A DNA stretch of 64,000 nucleotides from Gimesia aquarii (GTDB lineage Bacteria; Planctomycetota; Planctomycetia; Planctomycetales; Planctomycetaceae). The DNA lies in NCBI RefSeq assembly GCF_007748195.1, contig NZ_CP037920.1:6229800-6293799 (forward strand), in the 5' to 3' direction. Under the pieces are notes generated by a model. The model made no database searches, was not told the DNA's origin, and worked only from the letters and a program-made list of their open reading frames with translations. Positions 46,101 to 55,335 of this stretch are shown one piece after another. The number at the start of each line of letters is the position of its first letter. Position 1 is the first letter of the stretch. The position numbers and the translations under genes are program-made.

Positions 46101-47063
46101 ATGTCGCGGCGTCACACTTTTCCTGCACTTGTTTGGGCATTGGCTTTAGTCTTCTGTGTCAGTTGTAGCTCTTCGGAAGCACCGCAAAATGTACCAGAGG
46201 AAGTCACCGTCGATCTGGGAGGGAGTGGAGTTGATTTGGGTTCTGCGAGTTCTCTTGAAATAGAAGGCGATCTGGCAAACGAAGAAAAACCGACAAGACG
46301 TTTTCAGCCGATTACCTTAGGTAATAATTCGAAATCTACTGTTACAAAAACTGAAGTTCCCGACGAACAGAAATTTGATAATGTACTTGAAGCACTCAAA
46401 CCACTTCAAATTATGCTAGGTGACTGGGGTGGCACTACTTTTAAAAAAATTGGTGGATTCAGTTCGGTGGAAACATTGGATTGGGTTTGGGATTTACAAA
46501 CAGACCCGGCTCAACCAGCGCTGGTGATGAAGGCAGACAAAAGCCGCTACTACAAAAACGCGCGTTTGACCTATCTGACAGGCAAACAAAAGTACCAGTT
46601 GATACTCACAAATAAAGCAGGGCAGAAACGAGTTTATGAAGGCGACTTCTCCGTCCCACTTAAAAAAGTACCCGGAGACGACAATCCTAATGTTATGCAC
46701 TCGACGTTTAAGTTGAGTCTCTCACTGGTCGAGCCCGCTGATGAAAAGAAGTATGCACAAATCATTTTCAATCAGCAGAATAACGACCGCTACATGTTTG
46801 AACTATACGATTTACGAGGGGAGAGTTACACTCGCTTTGATACGATCAATACACGACGCAAAGGAACGTCTTTCGCAAAAAGCGACTCTGATTATGGTGA
46901 CAAAACCTGCGTGATTTCTGGTGGCCTTGGAACATCGCAAGTCACATATCAAGGTAAATCCTATTGGGTTTGCTGTAGTGGCTGCCGCAAAGCCTTCGAC
47001 GCCGACCCTGAAAAATGGATTGCCAAATATGAAGCCAACAAAAAAGAAACCAAGACACAATAA
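46101..47063 (+). CDS. Secreted lipoprotein with C-terminal YHS-type metal domain
   Basis: 320 residues. The N-terminus MSRRHTFPALVWALALVFCVSC looks like a lipoprotein signal, although the lipobox is not ideal. The middle (about 90-250) is beta-rich and unrecognised. The C-terminal segment (about 268-312) has KTCVISGG, then YWVCCSGCRKAFDADPEKWIAKY, matching a YHS domain, a short Cys motif found in heavy-metal proteins. A metal-related extracytoplasmic role is therefore plausible but not shown. It is monocistronic; the ATG has a GGGAG site. Confidence 0.78.
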   Translation: MSRRHTFPALVWALALVFCVSCSSSEAPQNVPEEVTVDLGGSGVDLGSASSLEIEGDLANEEKPTRRFQPITLGNNSKSTVTKTEVPDEQKFDNVLEALKPLQIMLGDWGGTTFKKIGGFSSVETLDWVWDLQTDPAQPALVMKADKSRYYKNARLTYLTGKQKYQLILTNKAGQKRVYEGDFSVPLKKVPGDDNPNVMHSTFKLSLSLVEPADEKKYAQIIFNQQNNDRYMFELYDLRGESYTRFDTINTRRKGTSFAKSDSDYGDKTCVISGGLGTSQVTYQGKSYWVCCSGCRKAFDADPEKWIAKYEANKKETKTQ

Positions 47064-47106
47064 GTTAATTGATCGATATTTGTCATCATCTTCAAACACG
47101 TCTGTA

Positions 47107-48174
47107 CTATTTCGAAGATTTACTCTTTTTCCAGCGTGCGGTGATTTCATCCCAGGTAGGTTTTGTTGCATTGGGAAGGGTTTGCAAGTACGGTACTCGT
47201 TCTATGACTTGCTCAAATAATACAACAATTGCTTCTCCCATTTCCCACAAGGCATGACGAAATTGTGCTCTGTCTGCCGCTTCAACCATTTCTTTATAGG
47301 TGAGCCCTCCTGTCTTGCGACTGAGTTCCTCATCACACTTCCAGCTTGTTCCCGACTGTATCAGCGCATATTTTTTAATGAGTCGTGGATTACGTATTTT
47401 TTGATAACGGCGATTCTCTTCCAGGACACGCAATAAAAGTGGTTCATATTGAGGTGCCCAGGCATCAGGAAAGTCTGCTGCCAACATGCCCCGCGGCTGC
47501 CCCACACGCATGTAATGTAACTGTACCGGTTCAATCGGTGTCTCCGCTAGATCGGTCAGGAGATTGTACCAGTCAAGGCGTAGTTCTTTACGTCCGACTT
47601 CATGAAATGTCACCAGATCCTGAATCGGACGATTGGCTGGTGTGTACTTTCCTCCCAACATATCAAGCGTAATACCAGACCGGACTGATTTGATCAGACT
47701 GTCTCCTACAATATGGGCCAGCCAGCCAAACAAATAAGCCAATTTACGTTCGCCAGGACCATACAGGTCTTTGGCATCCTGAAAGACCATTGCTGCATAG
47801 TCAGGCAAATGATCCCAGGGAACCGTGTTTTTTCGCTCTGCTGGCGTCCAACCAAACACTAGATGTGCACGGCCATAAAACTGACGATGAATCTCACGGG
47901 GACGATACTCCCGGGTTTCAAATTTTAACAACCACGGTTTGACCTCACCACCTGTCAACGGACTTTGGTTCAAAGGCGCGGTTCCAAAGCCGACCTCCTG
48001 TCCGGTATCAACGCAAACCGCTTCCGGCATGATTTGAATATCACAACCCAAATATGAACCTGCAAGGTAACTGGCATAGTTCCTGTAAATGACAGGTACA
48101 ATCGGCAACTTCTTTTGAGTTGCCGCTTTGCCTGCCAGGATCGCATACATTGTATGACCAATAATTCCACTCAT
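47107..48174 (-). CDS. Zinc-dependent phospholipase C-fold protein
   Basis: A 355-residue protein with the zinc-PLC/S1-P1 pattern: an N-terminal MSGIIGHTMYAIL, then YLFGWLAHIVGDSL in the middle with His and Asp as likely metal ligands. Such domains hydrolyse phosphodiesters or phospholipids, but several relatives are of unknown activity. No signal peptide is visible, so it may be cytoplasmic. It is convergent with the YHS lipoprotein gene. Confidence 0.68.
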   Translation of the reverse strand: MSGIIGHTMYAILAGKAATQKKLPIVPVIYRNYASYLAGSYLGCDIQIMPEAVCVDTGQEVGFGTAPLNQSPLTGGEVKPWLLKFETREYRPREIHRQFYGRAHLVFGWTPAERKNTVPWDHLPDYAAMVFQDAKDLYGPGERKLAYLFGWLAHIVGDSLIKSVRSGITLDMLGGKYTPANRPIQDLVTFHEVGRKELRLDWYNLLTDLAETPIEPVQLHYMRVGQPRGMLAADFPDAWAPQYEPLLLRVLEENRRYQKIRNPRLIKKYALIQSGTSWKCDEELSRKTGGLTYKEMVEAADRAQFRHALWEMGEAIVVLFEQVIERVPYLQTLPNATKPTWDEITARWKKSKSSK

Positions 48175-48544
48175 AAAATCATTTCTAATTTTAAACTGGA
48201 AAAAGCGGACTGCATCCAGATGACTTTACTCGAATTCATGATACAGTTATGGAATAAGAATGATATCAAAATTTTCATCAATTCTATCTAAAACCACCTT
48301 ATCTTTTCATAGTCAGCTTGAATAACCATTGAAAACGATATGCTATAAAATTATCAGATGAAACGCTCTTTGGATTGATTGCATCATTAGAAAGTTTGAG
48401 TAAACTCAAACAAACAGCATTTGCTGATCCGCCATTAATTAAAGACTGAGAATCAAACTGTACGATTAGCAAAAGCGTGATACACGCTTGCCTATCCCTA
48501 GTCTACTAGTCACTATGACCGTCTTCACCTGGAAATAAACAGAG
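48175..48544. other. AT-rich divergent intergenic region
   Basis: About 370 bases between divergent genes. It is AT-rich, without a convincing ORF, repeat or RNA gene. Promoters for both flanking genes should be here. Confidence 0.35.
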
Positions 48545-49594
48545 ATGAAATTCTTAAAGAGATTCGCTACGATCCTCGCCATTACAGCATTTGTCCTTCC
48601 CGTTTACGCAGAGCAACTCCCCCCTGCAAAAGAAGGAACGTTCAGCATTGCCATCATCTCAGATACACAACATTACACAGGCAAAGGAACTGGGCGTAAA
48701 ACTCAAACTCAGTCTCCCACAGCCAATCCGTTTTTTGAATCAATCACAGACTGCATTATCAAAGAAAAAGATCGACAACGCATCGTTTTTGTCAGTCATG
48801 TCGGTGACATTGTCGATATCAACAATGACGAACAATGGGCAGTTGCCTGGAGATGTATGAATAAGTTACATGGCAAGGTTCCCTATGGAATCAGTGTGGG
48901 CAATCATGACATGATCACAAAAAACGGCGATTCTTCTCTGTTTCAAAAATACTTTCCCAAATCGCGTTTCACTCAGTTCGACTGGTACGGTGGTTGTTAT
49001 GAACCCCTCATGGGGGAAACCAAAATTTCGGGTAATAATGCCAACAGCTTTCAATTGTTTTCTGCTTCCGGCATGGATTTCATTATAGTCCATCTGGAAT
49101 GTAACGCACCCGATCCCGTACTGGCCTGGGCAGACCAGATTTTGGAACAATACTCCAACCGAAGAGCCATGGTCACCACCCATATGGACCTGGGACCACT
49201 CAATCGCCCTCAAAATTCACGCGATTATTTTGATGCTCCCAAAGGACGCATGACATGGAAAAAATGTCATGGTGCCCAGGGCAATACATCTCAACAAATG
49301 TGGGAGAAGTGTTTTCGGAAACACAAAAATCTCTTCCTCATCTGCTGTGGCGACCAAAGTCGCACTCAAGCTCTACACCAGACTGTGAAAGGTGCACAGG
49401 ATAACCCGGTCCATGAACTTCTTTCTGATTACGGAGTCCATGGCTTTCGGCTGATGAGGTTCATTCCCAATCAAAACCGGATTGAAGTCCGTACCTGGAA
49501 TCCCGTCACTCAAAAGTTATGCGAGAAAACCAAAATTGTTCCGAACCGTGATCGACACCAATTTACATTGGAATATTCAATGACGTCGAACTAA
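48545..49594 (+). CDS. Secreted calcineurin-like metallophosphoesterase
   Basis: 349 residues with a signal peptide (about 1-22). Metal motifs are ISDTQHYTG (an altered D-x-H), VGDIVD, GNHDM and VTTHMD. The last motif, usually G-H-x-H, reads CCGDQSRTQ, so the ligand set is modified. Members of the family cleave phosphoesters or phosphodiesters; the substrate is unknown. It stands alone. Confidence 0.85.
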   Translation: MKFLKRFATILAITAFVLPVYAEQLPPAKEGTFSIAIISDTQHYTGKGTGRKTQTQSPTANPFFESITDCIIKEKDRQRIVFVSHVGDIVDINNDEQWAVAWRCMNKLHGKVPYGISVGNHDMITKNGDSSLFQKYFPKSRFTQFDWYGGCYEPLMGETKISGNNANSFQLFSASGMDFIIVHLECNAPDPVLAWADQILEQYSNRRAMVTTHMDLGPLNRPQNSRDYFDAPKGRMTWKKCHGAQGNTSQQMWEKCFRKHKNLFLICCGDQSRTQALHQTVKGAQDNPVHELLSDYGVHGFRLMRFIPNQNRIEVRTWNPVTQKLCEKTKIVPNRDRHQFTLEYSMTSN

Positions 49595-49624
49595 GGTCAA
49601 GTCAACTCCTCGACTACATTATTG

Positions 49625-50200
49625 TTATTTCTGAACCGGAAGTGAGATAATCAGACCCGCAAAACGGGTAGCAGAACTGCGGCGGTTGGGCATGTGGCAT
49701 TTGAGGCACTGGGAAGGCAGGCAGATCACTCCTGCATGGCGATAGGTTCCTTTTTCAACTTGTTCGAATTCTTTTTTGCCAGAGGAAAGTACATCAGCTG
49801 CCCGTTTTTCAAACTCGGTTTTGGGTTCGTGATCAATATTCATTGCTTCGGCATTGACTGAAATCCAGCGAAACTGGATCTTCCGCTTACGTTGCATTTC
49901 CTCAAACACGTCATCCAATACGCTGGAAGGAATCGGTAGCTTTTCATCTTCACGGTAATATTTGCGATGTACAATCAAAAGTGTCGAATGCAGGGCTTCG
50001 TGCAAGAGCCGCGCCTGCTCTCGAGCCTCTTTGACGGTCGCCAGTTTCTGCTCACTGTTTTGCTTGTGGGGTGAATCAGTTTTCTCAACACAGATCTTTT
50101 CTTTTGTCGCTTTTTCAGCAGCAAATCCAACTATCGAAAAGCTCCCTGCGATCACCCCTACCAGTAATAGTAATCGCAATGGACTGAAATTTAACTTCAT
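49625..50200 (-). CDS. DUF3365 (Tll0287-like) periplasmic protein with a c-type heme motif
   Basis: 191 residues with a signal peptide (about 1-27, ending VGFAA). The C-terminal part carries C165-L-K-C168-H169, the CxxCH motif for covalent heme, within PSQCLKCH. The cyanobacterial Tll0287 protein of this family is a PAS-like heme c sensor. A redox- or gas-sensing role is thus likely, as inference. An AGGAGAG site lies ten bases before the ATG. It is convergent with the phosphoesterase gene. Confidence 0.78.
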   Translation of the reverse strand: MKLNFSPLRLLLLVGVIAGSFSIVGFAAEKATKEKICVEKTDSPHKQNSEQKLATVKEAREQARLLHEALHSTLLIVHRKYYREDEKLPIPSSVLDDVFEEMQRKRKIQFRWISVNAEAMNIDHEPKTEFEKRAADVLSSGKKEFEQVEKGTYRHAGVICLPSQCLKCHMPNRRSSATRFAGLIISLPVQK

Positions 50201-50510
50201 GGATGCCTACTCTCCTGTTGATCTTTCAGACAATTGTGGATATTTTTATCCAATATAGAGACTATTAAAGTCCTTTGTCAAGAAAAACCTGTGAGGCCGT
50301 TTCATGTTGAGTGAAGAAAGATTCAATTCGGAAAGTAAATGATGACGTTTCTCGACCATGTAAACCGCATCTACTACAGGAATTGTTTTTCAATACCAAA
50401 CAGTTCCTAATCTGCTCTCGTTCATTCTCGATTTTGAAATAGCTACCATCGCTCTATGTTTATGTATATAATAGCTGTAATATAAAAACCATTTCTCGCG
50501 CTTATGTGTT
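50201..50510. other. Divergent intergenic region before the kinase gene
   Basis: About 310 bases, AT-rich near the kinase start. I see no gene, repeat or clear promoter motif. Confidence 0.35.
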
Positions 50511-52217
50511 ATGTCTAAACCTCACGATATCAATTCTTTTCTCGAGTTATTAAGGAAGAGTAAGCTTCTCTCAGAGGATGAAGTTCGCGCTGCCATTGAC
50601 GAATTGAAGCTGGAAAGCTTTGCTACTCCCAAAGAAGCAGCTCAAAAACTGGTGACCGAGAACGTATTGACCCGCTATCAAGGTGAGCGTCTGCTTTCAG
50701 GACGGACCCGTGGCTTTTTTATTCATAACTATAAAGTCCTGGAAATCCTCGGATTCGGGGGAATGGGTAGCCTGTATTTAGCTGAAGATGTGGAAACGTC
50801 TGTGCCAGTTGCATTGAAAGTGCTGAATGAAAAATGCCGCAACGATACGGGAATGCTCACGCGACTGAAACTCGAAGCCACTGCTGGTAAACGTTTACAA
50901 CATCCGCATGTGGTACATACAATTGATTTTGATGATACGGGCGCCATATGTTACATCGCGATGGAGTTTATCAAAGGAATCAGCTTGCTTGAGTTGGTTT
51001 TACTCAAACAGAGATCGCTGCCGACTCCGCAGGTTTGTGATGTCATCTATCAAGCGGCATTGGGTCTTGAAAACGCACATCAGGCAGGGATTGTGCATCG
51101 CGATCTGAAACCGGAAAATTTGATTATCGACGCGGAAGGATTCGTAAAAGTTCTGGATTTTGGTCTGGCTCTTCTGAAGGATAACCCCGAGGCAGAGTTC
51201 TCGCTGGCGATGATCTTTGGACATGGCTGCGTAGGCACACCCGATTATATCGCTCCCGAACAATCCAGAGACGGGCAGTCTGTAGATGCCCGCGCTGATA
51301 TCTACGGTCTTGGCAGTACGATGTATTTTCTGCTGACTGGAAAACTTCCGTTCCCTAAAGGAACCGCTTCTCAAAAGATTCAAGGACATCGTGAGCAATC
51401 ACCGAGGTCAATTGCTGAAATCGCACCGAAAGTTCCAAAGGAAGTTGTCGCGATTGTAGAAAAAATGATGGCGAAAAAGCCAGATGACCGTTTTCAATCG
51501 ATGGCTGAATTAGCTGCCGCATTAAAACCATTTGCCAAACGAAAACCAGTCGAGTTTCGGTTTAACAAAGTTGTCTCACAGCGCGTGCGTGAAGCGAAAG
51601 CGCGAAATGCAATCGCTCAGTCGAGTATTGCCAGTCCCCAACTTTCCTCGCAAATTGCAACAGCCAGTCGTGTTGCTGAACAGGCACACGAAAAAACGGT
51701 GGGGCTCGAACGCATGAGGGGTGGCGATTCAGAATTCTCGAAGAGTGGACTGCTACGTCAAGCTATGCCAATCACATCCACAGACTTGATGGCGCAACAA
51801 ACGACTGCAGCCATGAATGATCAGATCGACTCAGCAGAACTCGTTTCCCTCGATGACCAACAACGCTTCGCACTTGCTCAGAAACGGCTCGTGCTAGGAC
51901 GGAATGCGAACTGTGATATTCACGTGGATCGCCCCGGCGTTTCAGGAGAACATTGTGAATTCCGCTTTGAGAACAGTAATTGGGTTGTAACGGACTTAAA
52001 CAGTAAAAATGGGATTGAAGTCGGAGGCTCTCGGGTTCAGGAACAAATCCTTTTTCCCGGCGATACGCTCACGATTGCTGCTACATACCACTTCGAATTC
52101 GCGGATCCCAATCAAAGTCCCTCCAATGGCAAACACAAAAACATGCTTATCGCTGCTTCTGTCCTGGCCGGTGTTTGCCTGATTGGTGGGATCGGGTATT
52201 GGCTGCTGTCGAAGTAA
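50511..52217 (+). CDS. Ser/Thr protein kinase with FHA domain and C-terminal membrane anchor
   Basis: 568 residues. An N-terminal helical segment (about 1-70, ending YQGERLLSGRTRGFFIHNY) is often seen in planctomycete kinases. The kinase domain has G-loop GFGGMG (81-86), K103, H196-R-D198, D216-F-G218 and APEQ. After a linker comes an FHA domain (about 452-540) with LVLGRNANCDIHVDRPGVSGEHCEF and DLNSKNGI, which would bind phosphothreonine. A single helix (about 544-565) ends the protein. The order places the kinase and FHA in the cytoplasm on a tail anchor, unlike the usual central helix followed by an outer sensor. Confidence 0.93.
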   Translation: MSKPHDINSFLELLRKSKLLSEDEVRAAIDELKLESFATPKEAAQKLVTENVLTRYQGERLLSGRTRGFFIHNYKVLEILGFGGMGSLYLAEDVETSVPVALKVLNEKCRNDTGMLTRLKLEATAGKRLQHPHVVHTIDFDDTGAICYIAMEFIKGISLLELVLLKQRSLPTPQVCDVIYQAALGLENAHQAGIVHRDLKPENLIIDAEGFVKVLDFGLALLKDNPEAEFSLAMIFGHGCVGTPDYIAPEQSRDGQSVDARADIYGLGSTMYFLLTGKLPFPKGTASQKIQGHREQSPRSIAEIAPKVPKEVVAIVEKMMAKKPDDRFQSMAELAAALKPFAKRKPVEFRFNKVVSQRVREAKARNAIAQSSIASPQLSSQIATASRVAEQAHEKTVGLERMRGGDSEFSKSGLLRQAMPITSTDLMAQQTTAAMNDQIDSAELVSLDDQQRFALAQKRLVLGRNANCDIHVDRPGVSGEHCEFRFENSNWVVTDLNSKNGIEVGGSRVQEQILFPGDTLTIAATYHFEFADPNQSPSNGKHKNMLIAASVLAGVCLIGGIGYWLLSK

Positions 52218-52252
52218 TTTCCCTGGAAAGTATTGAATCGATGCCGAGAAAT

Positions 52253-53101
52253 TTATTTCGATGTTAAACTAGCCGCTATCTGTTTTGCCACCTGCTTACC
52301 TAATAGATCGTAACCTTTGCTGTTAAAATGGACGTCCTTGGGATTCTGTGTCTCAGACAAATGAGGAGTAATAAAGGTAAATAGGTCGTCAATCTCAACA
52401 CCTTGTTTTTTCATCACACGCGCTGCAATCGCGTTCTTTTCTTCGAGTGCCATTTTCATCGCTGGCCCCTCTTTCCAATCGGCGGGAATCGGTGTACTGC
52501 TGGCCCAGATCAATTTGGCTCCTGTTTTCTTTAAACGTTCTACAATTGTTTCCAGACGCGATTCATAATCGGCCGGTGGTGTGCGTCGATCGTGAATACC
52601 GAAGTTGAAGTGAATCACATCCCAGTTCCCCTTGCCAAGCCATACATCGAGTTTTTTCAAGCCTGTCGCCGTCGGTCCACAATTGGCCGGTGCGCGATGC
52701 ACGTTTGCTTTGCCTGCAAGTGCTTTTCGTACGGCCAATGTGTATCCTCGTGAAACAGAATCGCCAATCAATAAGATACGAGGGAGCTGGGGATCATCGG
52801 CAACATAATCCCAGGCAGTCACTCTTCCCGCTAGTTTTTGTTTTTTATAAATTGGCAGATAAAAGGAACCCAGATTTTCTTCCAGTACCGTTTCCCAAGC
52901 TTGTTGCTCAGGTGATAAAGTGATTTTCCAGGCCGCAAACTTTTTGTTCAATTCGGCAGTTTGTTTTGCTTTTTTCGTAGCCGCTTCCCTGGCATTTGTC
53001 GGTTCTGATTTCTTGTCATTACCCCAAATTGGAGATACGATGCAGCTAGTGCATACACAAAACAAAAGATATAACCGCAAATGCTGAATTTGTGTGGACA
53101 T
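52253..53101 (-). CDS. Secreted SGNH/GDSL hydrolase
   Basis: 282 residues with a signal peptide (about 1-27). Catalytic elements are RILLIGDSVSRGY (Ser115), APANCGPT and HFNFGIHDRR as oxyanion-hole blocks, and D256-V-H258 near the end. SGNH hydrolases cleave esters of carbohydrates, lipids or polymers; planctomycetes carry many. The substrate is unknown. It is convergent with the kinase gene. Confidence 0.88.
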   Translation of the reverse strand: MSTQIQHLRLYLLFCVCTSCIVSPIWGNDKKSEPTNAREAATKKAKQTAELNKKFAAWKITLSPEQQAWETVLEENLGSFYLPIYKKQKLAGRVTAWDYVADDPQLPRILLIGDSVSRGYTLAVRKALAGKANVHRAPANCGPTATGLKKLDVWLGKGNWDVIHFNFGIHDRRTPPADYESRLETIVERLKKTGAKLIWASSTPIPADWKEGPAMKMALEEKNAIAARVMKKQGVEIDDLFTFITPHLSETQNPKDVHFNSKGYDLLGKQVAKQIAASLTSK

Positions 53102-53290
53102 GAAGCGTTTCCTGAATTCGATCTATATCATTAACAAGACGATTAATTACTCTTCATTTCAGAATACCGTGAGTGTCCAGTCGTAACAATCTCGGCTGCA
53201 AAATTCTTTTCAAACCGGTTCTATCAAGAACCATCTCAACGGAATATTAATCAATAAAAGTCTGCTTCATTTTAAATTGAGGATTTTATC

Positions 53291-54040
53291 GTGTCACACA
53301 ATTTTCGCTCGAAACTGAAACAGGGTGAACTACTGATATCACCAATGGTCACGCTATCTTGTCCCGAAACTGCAGAGATCCTGTCTGAAGCAGGCTATGA
53401 CTGGTTATTTCTCGATGCTGAACATAGTACGTATGCCGCATCTGATTTGCAGACAATCATAGGACGTGTGGCACATACCTTACCCTGTCTCGTCAGGCTC
53501 GCTGCACCAGATGAAGTGCTCATCAAAAAAGCCCTGGATCTCGGTGCAGCCGGGATTATTGCCCCTCAAGTGAATACTCCTGAATTAGCGGAAAAAATAG
53601 TTTCATATGCAAAGTACTCTCCTCAGGGAACACGGGGGGTCGGACTGGGTCGTGCACACGGTTATGGTTTTGCCTTCGATGACTATCTCAGTTCTGCTAA
53701 TGACAATATAACTGTGGTTGTGCAAGCCGAACAGATTGACGCAGTGAATAACATCGAACAGATTGTAAATGTTTCTGGAGTCGACGCCGTTTTGATCGGC
53801 CCTTACGACCTCTCTGCCAGCCTCAAAAAAATCGGCGAGATCGATCACCCGGATGTGGTGAATGCCATTCAGCATGTGACCGAAGTTTGCCAAAAACAAA
53901 ACATGCCACTAGGGATTTTTGGAGTCACCGTAAATGCAATAAAGCCCTATATTGAAAAAGGGTTCACACTGATCACAGTCGGCGTTGATACGGTCATGTT
54001 AGGACAGGCAGCGCGAAAAATGCTGGGGCAATTAAAGTAA
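53291..54040 (+). CDS. HpcH/HpaI-type aldolase
   Basis: A 249-residue class II pyruvate aldolase resembling 2-dehydro-3-deoxyglucarate or 4-hydroxy-2-oxoheptanedioate aldolases. Typical stretches are YDWLFLDAEH, LDLGAAGIIAPQVNT, GTRGVGLGRAHGYG and DAVLIGPYDLSASL. The start is GTG 53291 behind GAGG. A GNAT acetyltransferase gene follows after 13 bases and is likely co-transcribed. Its sugar-acid substrate is not determined. Confidence 0.92.
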   Translation: MSHNFRSKLKQGELLISPMVTLSCPETAEILSEAGYDWLFLDAEHSTYAASDLQTIIGRVAHTLPCLVRLAAPDEVLIKKALDLGAAGIIAPQVNTPELAEKIVSYAKYSPQGTRGVGLGRAHGYGFAFDDYLSSANDNITVVVQAEQIDAVNNIEQIVNVSGVDAVLIGPYDLSASLKKIGEIDHPDVVNAIQHVTEVCQKQNMPLGIFGVTVNAIKPYIEKGFTLITVGVDTVMLGQAARKMLGQLK

Positions 54041-54053
54041 ATCGGAATGAATC

Positions 54054-54563
54054 ATGATTAAGACACGCGATGCGACTACAGCAGATCTTCCAGCGATCGT
54101 CGATATTTATAATCAATCGATTCCCGCCGGTACAGCAACGGCGGATACAAAACCCATCGAGGTCGCTGACCGCATACAATGGTTTGAGCAATTCTCACCC
54201 CAAAAACGTCCGATCTGGGTTGCAGAGGATGAAGCGGACCAAATCGTGGGCTGTATTTATCTGACTTCTTTTTATGCCGGTCGTCCCGCGTATGACAAAA
54301 CAGCAGAAGTCAGTCTCTATCTCGCCAACTCACACCAGAAACAGGGACTCGGTTCGTTTCTGTTACAAAAGATGATTGATGCCTGCCCTGCCCTGGGAAT
54401 CACAACACTGGTTGGCATGCATTTCGACCATAACGAAGGTACCAAGCACTTAAACAAAAAATTCGGCTTTGAAGTTTGTGGCCACCTGCCCGAAATCGCT
54501 GAAGTCCACGGACATAAACGTGGGCTGTTGATTTCACTTCTGCGAATACCACAAGCGAAATAA
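54054..54563 (+). CDS. GNAT N-acetyltransferase, phosphinothricin-acetyltransferase-like
   Basis: A 169-residue acetyl-CoA-dependent transferase. The N-terminus IKTRDATTADLPAIVDIYNQSI, the acetyl-CoA-binding loop HQKQGLGSFLLQKM and the C-terminal HLNKKFGFEVCGHLPEIAEVHG match the PAT/MnaT group, which acetylates phosphinothricin-like compounds, methionine sulfone or similar amino acids. The natural substrate is open. It sits 13 bases after the aldolase gene. Confidence 0.9.
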   Translation: MIKTRDATTADLPAIVDIYNQSIPAGTATADTKPIEVADRIQWFEQFSPQKRPIWVAEDEADQIVGCIYLTSFYAGRPAYDKTAEVSLYLANSHQKQGLGSFLLQKMIDACPALGITTLVGMHFDHNEGTKHLNKKFGFEVCGHLPEIAEVHGHKRGLLISLLRIPQAK

Positions 54564-54573
54564 AAGTGGGAAT

Positions 54574-55188
54574 TTACTCGCTCTCTTCTTTATTGGAATC
54601 ACCTGGCTGGATTTCCATTTGATCTTCACTTTTTGCTTTGGTTGTGACCAGTGGATATGCTTTAAATGCGTCTGCTGCAAGTTCGAAGGCGCGGCCTGCT
54701 GCAGTAAGCACGAAACCACCGTTCGTTGCGGAATCCTTCTCATAGGCAAGCAGATATTTATCATTTTCCTGACCGGAGTTTGTTAAATATGCATCCCAGA
54801 TCACAACGAGCTGTCCCTTTCGAACCATTTCCTGTATTGATGGCGGAATCTCGACAATAGAAACGGAATCAGGAGGAACAATGCTTGTTTGCTTGGGTGG
54901 TGGCGGTGGATTGTTCATGAAATCGATTAATGCATCGAGGTTTGGTGGAGATTGTTCCCGCATTCGATGAAATTCATGATAAGCCAAACCCAATTTTTGT
55001 AACTCGCCTTTGAGAGAACTTTCGTTCTGATCTGGCTGACGGGTTTGTTCTAAATAAACTCCTATGCAAACAACGATCAGTAACACAATTACCAGTGTTC
55101 TGACCATCAATGGCGTTCGACTTGAATTTGTTGCTGGATCTGATTGAGGAGGAGTTTCTTCTATTTCTTCATGTTCCTTCGAATTCAT
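54574..55188 (-). CDS. Membrane-anchored protein of unknown function
   Basis: About 204 residues. A short acidic cytoplasmic N-terminus is followed by one hydrophobic helix (LMVRTLVIVLLIVVCIGVYL, at about 26-45), then an extracytoplasmic part with a Pro run (NNPPPPPKQT). No family is recognised. ATG 55188 has a GAGAG site, whereas the longer frame would start at TTG 55200. Such single-helix proteins with a DUF1559-like appearance are common in planctomycetes, but the match is not clear. Confidence 0.65.
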   Translation of the reverse strand: MNSKEHEEIEETPPQSDPATNSSRTPLMVRTLVIVLLIVVCIGVYLEQTRQPDQNESSLKGELQKLGLAYHEFHRMREQSPPNLDALIDFMNNPPPPPKQTSIVPPDSVSIVEIPPSIQEMVRKGQLVVIWDAYLTNSGQENDKYLLAYEKDSATNGGFVLTAAGRAFELAADAFKAYPLVTTKAKSEDQMEIQPGDSNKEESE

Positions 55189-55335
55189 AACGGCTCTCAA
55201 ATCGTAATCACAGAATACATCAGTTAAAGAATAATACTGTTATTAATCATAAATATAACGGCTCAATTTACTGTACTCAGAAATCTGTCTGAATACAAGA
55301 ACAAGAAAATAAAGCTTGAGTACATCTAGCACAGA

